Origin: Ferrovibrio sp964429465
GTDB lineage: Bacteria; Pseudomonadota; Alphaproteobacteria; Ferrovibrionales; Ferrovibrionaceae
Direction: 5' to 3'
NCBI GenBank assembly: GCA_964429465.1
Contig: CAYSCA010000137.1
Coordinates: forward strand, 1-8,771
Length of the DNA: 8,771 bases
Below the pieces are notes generated by a model. It saw nothing but the letters and a program-made list of their open reading frames with translations, had not been told where the DNA came from and searched no databases. This document shows, piece by piece, positions 6,347-8,771 of the stretch. Numbering within the stretch: the stretch's first letter is position 1; every line of letters starts with the position of its first letter. The position numbers and the translations under genes are program-made.

Positions 6347-7147
6347 CTAGTTCACCCCGGCCGGCTGCCGGACCGCCTTGTAGGCATGCCAGGTCGCATG
6401 CCCCACCAGCGGGAAGACCAGCACCAGGCCCAGCATCCCGGTCAGCAGGCTCAGCACGAACAGCGCCAGCACGATCGCGCCCCAGGCCAGCATCACCGGC
6501 AGGTTGTTCCAGACCAGCACCATGCTGATGCCCATGGCGGTGAAGGCATCGACATCCTCGTTCAGCAGCATCGGGATCGAAAAGACGCTGATGGCGAAGG
6601 CGAAGGCCGCGAACAGCCCGCCGACCACGCTGCCGACGAACAGCATCGCCCAGCCGGTCGGCGTCGAGAACAGCATCTGGGCGATATGATCGAGCCCCGG
6701 GAAGGGCGTCAGCCCGAAGAACAGCGCATAGACGATCACGGCAGCGCGCATCCAGGTCAGCATCAGCAGACAGAGGATGGCGCCGATGAACAGGATTTGC
6801 GCGCCGGCCCTCGCTTTCACGAACAGCACGCCCCTGAGCAGCACCGGTTCCCCGGCGCTCAGCCGGCGGCTCTTCTCATACAGGCCGACGGCCAGGGCCG
6901 GGCCGATCACCATGAAGCCGGCCAGCGCGGGGAACAGGATATAATCCAGGCCGACCCAGAACAGCCCGCCGACGACGAGCAGCGAGGCCAGGAAGACGCC
7001 GATGCCGTAGAACAGGCTGATGCCGGGCATCTTCCACAGGTCGTGCCAGCCGGCAGACAGCCACCCGAAGGCGGCGCCGGGCGCCATGTTGCGGCTGTAG
7101 GTCCGTTCGCGCGGTAGCGGCGGAACAATGGCCGGGATCGTCGTCAT
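6347..7147 (-). CDS. DUF2189-type integral membrane protein in the cbb3 locus
   Basis: This 266-residue polytopic membrane protein looks like the DUF2189 (COG5473) family, whose biochemical role is unknown. Features that fit are a soluble N-terminus of about 40 residues with GWLSAGWHDLWKMPGISLFYG (20-47 region), then hydrophobic stretches at about 45-66, 70-89, 115-145, 165-195 and 218-248. The loop LYEKSRRLSAGE (89-100) and GVLFVKARAG are typical of these proteins. The ATG at 7147 follows GGAGAG with good spacing, 13 bases after the preceding small gene, and the TAG lies one base before the ccoI start. It is therefore co-transcribed with the oxidase genes. It occupies the position usually held by ccoG and ccoH, but has neither the iron-sulphur cysteines of CcoG nor the short single-span layout of CcoH. 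A maturation, copper or membrane-organising role is only inference from position. Confidence 0.82.
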   Translation of the reverse strand: MTTIPAIVPPLPRERTYSRNMAPGAAFGWLSAGWHDLWKMPGISLFYGIGVFLASLLVVGGLFWVGLDYILFPALAGFMVIGPALAVGLYEKSRRLSAGEPVLLRGVLFVKARAGAQILFIGAILCLLMLTWMRAAVIVYALFFGLTPFPGLDHIAQMLFSTPTGWAMLFVGSVVGGLFAAFAFAISVFSIPMLLNEDVDAFTAMGISMVLVWNNLPVMLAWGAIVLALFVLSLLTGMLGLVLVFPLVGHATWHAYKAVRQPAGVN

Positions 7148-7160
7148 GGCATTCTCTCCG

Positions 7161-7343
7161 TCAACAGGACGACCGTGCGGCCCGGAAGCGGCCGGTCGCT
7201 TCGCCGGACGCTTTCAGGTGGGTCACGCAGTCGGGCTGCGATGTGGTCGCGACATAGACCAGATGCAGATTGGCAAGCACCAGCAGCAGCGCGGCGGCGG
7301 CGATGCAGAGACAGATGGCCAGCCGGGTGCGCTTCGCCGTCAT
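7161..7343 (-). CDS. Small single-span membrane protein between ccoP and the DUF2189 gene; function unknown
   Basis: I do not recognise a named family for this 60-residue frame. It starts MTAKRTRLAICLC, a short basic N-terminus followed by one hydrophobic span or uncleaved signal anchor (about 8-31). The tail, probably periplasmic, contains HLVYVATTSQPDCVTHLK and ends with ARSSC, giving cysteines at 12, 39 and 60, the last being the final residue. Support for a real gene: the ATG lies three bases after the ccoP stop, a GGAAGAG site sits seven bases before it inside the end of ccoP, the stop is followed 13 bases later by the next gene, and the hydrophobic/charged layout is coherent. It is too short for CcoH and lacks CcoG motifs. 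The two tail cysteines could bind metal or form a disulphide, but that is speculation. Confidence 0.72.
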   Translation of the reverse strand: MTAKRTRLAICLCIAAAALLLVLANLHLVYVATTSQPDCVTHLKASGEATGRFRAARSSC

Positions 7344-7346
7344 GCG

Positions 7347-8213
7347 TCAGCTCTTCCGCAGATCGAGTACGTAAAGCGTCAGGATCTTGCGCTCCAGCGG
7401 CGACAGGCGGGCCTCCCAGCTCGGCATCTGGCCCTGGCGGCCACCATAGATCGTCGTGTAGATCGTCTGCAGGTCGCCGCCGTAAATCCAGAACCGGTCG
7501 GTCAGGTCGGGCGCGCCGACTTCGGGCATCCCTTTGGCATTGTCGCCATGGCAGGCCACGCAATTGGAGTCGAATACCGCCTGGCCGTCCTCCAATTCCG
7601 CGGCCGGTGCTTCCGTCGGGCTGGACAGGGAATGCACATAGGCGGCGACCTTCAGGATCTCGGCGCGTTCCAGCATCCCGTCGCGGCCGAAGGCCATCAT
7701 CTGCGACACGCGGGTCTCGGGATGGCCGGAATTGATGCCGACGCGGATGGTTTCCGCGATGGCGTCGGGCGCTCCGCCCCACAGCCATGGCGCCTGCGCA
7801 ATGGCCGGATAGCCCTTGCCGCCCTGACCCTGCTGGCCGTGGCAGACGGCGCAATTGTCGCCGAACAGCGTGCGCCCGGTCTCGCGGACGGTCCGCATCA
7901 GGGCTGCATCGGCCTGGATGGCAGGATAGTCGCCATCGACCAGCTTCTGCGCCCAGGGGGCGCGGCTCTGCGCCGCGGCCTGCACGCGCTCGGCCACCGT
8001 CTTGCGCTGGTCGATGCCGAGCAGGCCCTTGGTATAGGTCACGCCGATCGGCCATGCCGGCATCAGCAGCCAATACCCCAGCGAGAAGATGAAGGTGGCG
8101 GCCAGAAAGAACAGCACCGCCTTCGGCACCGGCGCGTTCAGCTCCTTGATGCCGTTCCATTCATGCCCGGTCGTCATATGGCCGGTATAGGGATCGCGCT
8201 CGCCTACCGACAT
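7347..8213 (-). CDS. ccoP: CcoP, di-haem cytochrome c subunit III of cbb3-type oxidase
   Basis: CcoP passes electrons from cytochrome c towards CcoO and the catalytic CcoN. The 288-residue protein opens with the CcoP signature TGHEWNGIKELNAPVPK (15-31), then one membrane span (about 32-52, KAVLFFLAATFIFSLGYWLL) that anchors two periplasmic cytochrome c domains. The haem c sites are CAVCH (121-125) and CVACH (218-222). Likely axial methionines are in QMMAFG (171-176) and QMPSW (262-266). Length is normal for the family. Its ATG overlaps the end of ccoQ by 10 nt and is preceded by GAGG within ccoQ, implying coupled translation. It is followed by the 60-residue gene after three bases. Confidence 0.97.
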   Translation of the reverse strand: MSVGERDPYTGHMTTGHEWNGIKELNAPVPKAVLFFLAATFIFSLGYWLLMPAWPIGVTYTKGLLGIDQRKTVAERVQAAAQSRAPWAQKLVDGDYPAIQADAALMRTVRETGRTLFGDNCAVCHGQQGQGGKGYPAIAQAPWLWGGAPDAIAETIRVGINSGHPETRVSQMMAFGRDGMLERAEILKVAAYVHSLSSPTEAPAAELEDGQAVFDSNCVACHGDNAKGMPEVGAPDLTDRFWIYGGDLQTIYTTIYGGRQGQMPSWEARLSPLERKILTLYVLDLRKS

Positions 8214-8377
8214 GGCTTGTCCTCGTCATGGATAATGTTGCGCGCCGCATCGTCGAAACGCTGCTTGTTGGAGGGCCAGTAGGCGTAGACCAGCACACCG
8301 AGCGAGAGCGCGATCAGATAGAGCAGCCCGAAGGATTTCGAGAAGGCGGCGACGCTGCCGTGATCGAGATCGAACAT
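8204..8377 (-). CDS. ccoQ: CcoQ/FixQ, small subunit of cbb3-type oxidase
   Basis: CcoQ is a small single-span subunit that stabilises the cbb3 complex. The 57-residue frame starts MFDLDHGSVAAFSKSFGLLY, has one membrane span (about 17-34, ending VYAYWPSNKQRFDDAA) and an acidic tail IIHDEDKPCR. The YWPSNKxxFDxAA segment after the span is typical of CcoQ. It lies between ccoO and ccoP as expected: the ATG is four bases after the ccoO stop, with an AGTAGGA site straddling that stop, and the TAG falls 10 nt inside ccoP. The tail resembles the CcoS tail encoded at the other end of the operon. Confidence 0.92.
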   Translation of the reverse strand: MFDLDHGSVAAFSKSFGLLYLIALSLGVLVYAYWPSNKQRFDDAARNIIHDEDKPCR

Positions 8378-8381
8378 GGTC

Positions 8382-8771
8382 CTACTCCGTCGTCATCGGC
8401 ATCTGGTGCGCCGCATCCGTCAGCCGGCCGAGGATCTGCAGATAGGCCACCAGGGCATCCATCTCGGTGACCGGACCGGGTGTGCCGTCGAAGGCGCGGA
8501 TGTTGGTGGCCTCGCCATAGCGCTCGCTCACCCCGGCGGCGGCCTCGCTGTCGGGCGCGGCCTGGCCGACCGCGTCGGCGGCGGCATTGGCGATCTGATC
8601 GTCGGTATAGGGCACGCCGACCTTGCGCAGCGCCTTGAGGTGAAGGCCGAGATCCTCCACCTTGAGCCGGTTGCGCGTCAGCCAGCCATAGGGCGGCATC
8701 TTGGATTCGGCCACCACGTCGCGCGGATTGATCAGATGCGCCACATGCCACTGGTCGGAATATTTGCCGCC
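8382..8771 (-). CDS. ccoO: CcoO, mono-haem cytochrome c subunit II of cbb3-type oxidase, C-terminal 129 residues; 5' end outside window
   Basis: CcoO is the membrane-anchored mono-haem cytochrome c subunit. The frame is open from the window edge and ends with TAG at 8384-8382. It begins GGKYSDQWHVAHLINPRDVV and continues ESKMPPYGWL, the conserved CcoO stretch around an axial methionine (the M of KMPPYGW). The remainder includes VPYTDDQIANAAADAVGQA and ends TEMDALVAYLQILGRLTDA before the terminal MPMTTE, matching the family's C-terminus. The CxxCH haem site and membrane anchor lie upstream, outside the window. It is the first gene of the block seen here and is followed by ccoQ after four bases. 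Confidence 0.95.
   Translation of the reverse strand, partial: GGKYSDQWHVAHLINPRDVVAESKMPPYGWLTRNRLKVEDLGLHLKALRKVGVPYTDDQIANAAADAVGQAAPDSEAAAGVSERYGEATNIRAFDGTPGPVTEMDALVAYLQILGRLTDAAHQMPMTTE

Noticed and set aside
5566..8282. Plus-strand open frames opposite ccoI, the DUF2189 gene and ccoP, including a His/Gln/Asp-rich one at 6113-7117
   Set aside because: The odd His/Gln/Asp composition is what reading hydrophobic membrane-protein codons in antisense produces; there is no independent evidence for a gene.

Overview
The window is GC-rich, tightly packed DNA that reads like an alphaproteobacterium. The closest-looking families are Rhodospirillales-type, but this is an inference from protein style and gene order, not a database match. 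Every gene I can support is on the minus strand, so transcription runs from high to low coordinates. Two functional blocks are present, separated by one short AT-rich intergenic region (3808-3943).

Block 1 (8771 down to 3944) is the distal part of a cbb3-type (high-affinity, microaerobic) cytochrome c oxidase locus. In order of transcription it holds: the C-terminal part of ccoO (cut by the window edge), ccoQ, ccoP (di-haem cytochrome c subunit), a 60-residue single-span membrane protein I cannot name, a DUF2189-type polytopic membrane protein, ccoI/fixI (copper-exporting P-type ATPase for oxidase maturation) and ccoS. Gaps between genes are 13 nt or less, or the genes overlap, so this looks like one operon. 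The usual ccoG and ccoH between ccoP and ccoI are absent; the small protein and the DUF2189 protein occupy that place.

Block 2 (3807 down to 1) is the SOS mutagenesis cassette imuA-imuB-dnaE2 (ImuA, the non-catalytic Y-family-like hub ImuB, and the error-prone C-family polymerase DnaE2/ImuC, cut by the window edge). imuA overlaps imuB by 68 nt and imuB overlaps dnaE2 by 4 nt (ATGA). A 10-base run of N (3765-3774) interrupts the imuA N-terminus and is best read as a scaffold gap of unknown true length.

The intergenic region carries a strong Shine-Dalgarno site for imuA and a plausible sigma70-type promoter. Overlapping that promoter is a GTTC-N7-GATC element that differs by one base from the alphaproteobacterial LexA box GTTC-N7-GTTC. 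A 9-bp perfect inverted repeat spans the same place.

I found no mobile element, tRNA, rRNA or CRISPR array. The parts most worth a second look are the variant cbb3 maturation set (60-aa protein plus DUF2189 protein in place of ccoGH) and the imuA operator. I do not see strong evidence of a wholly new system.
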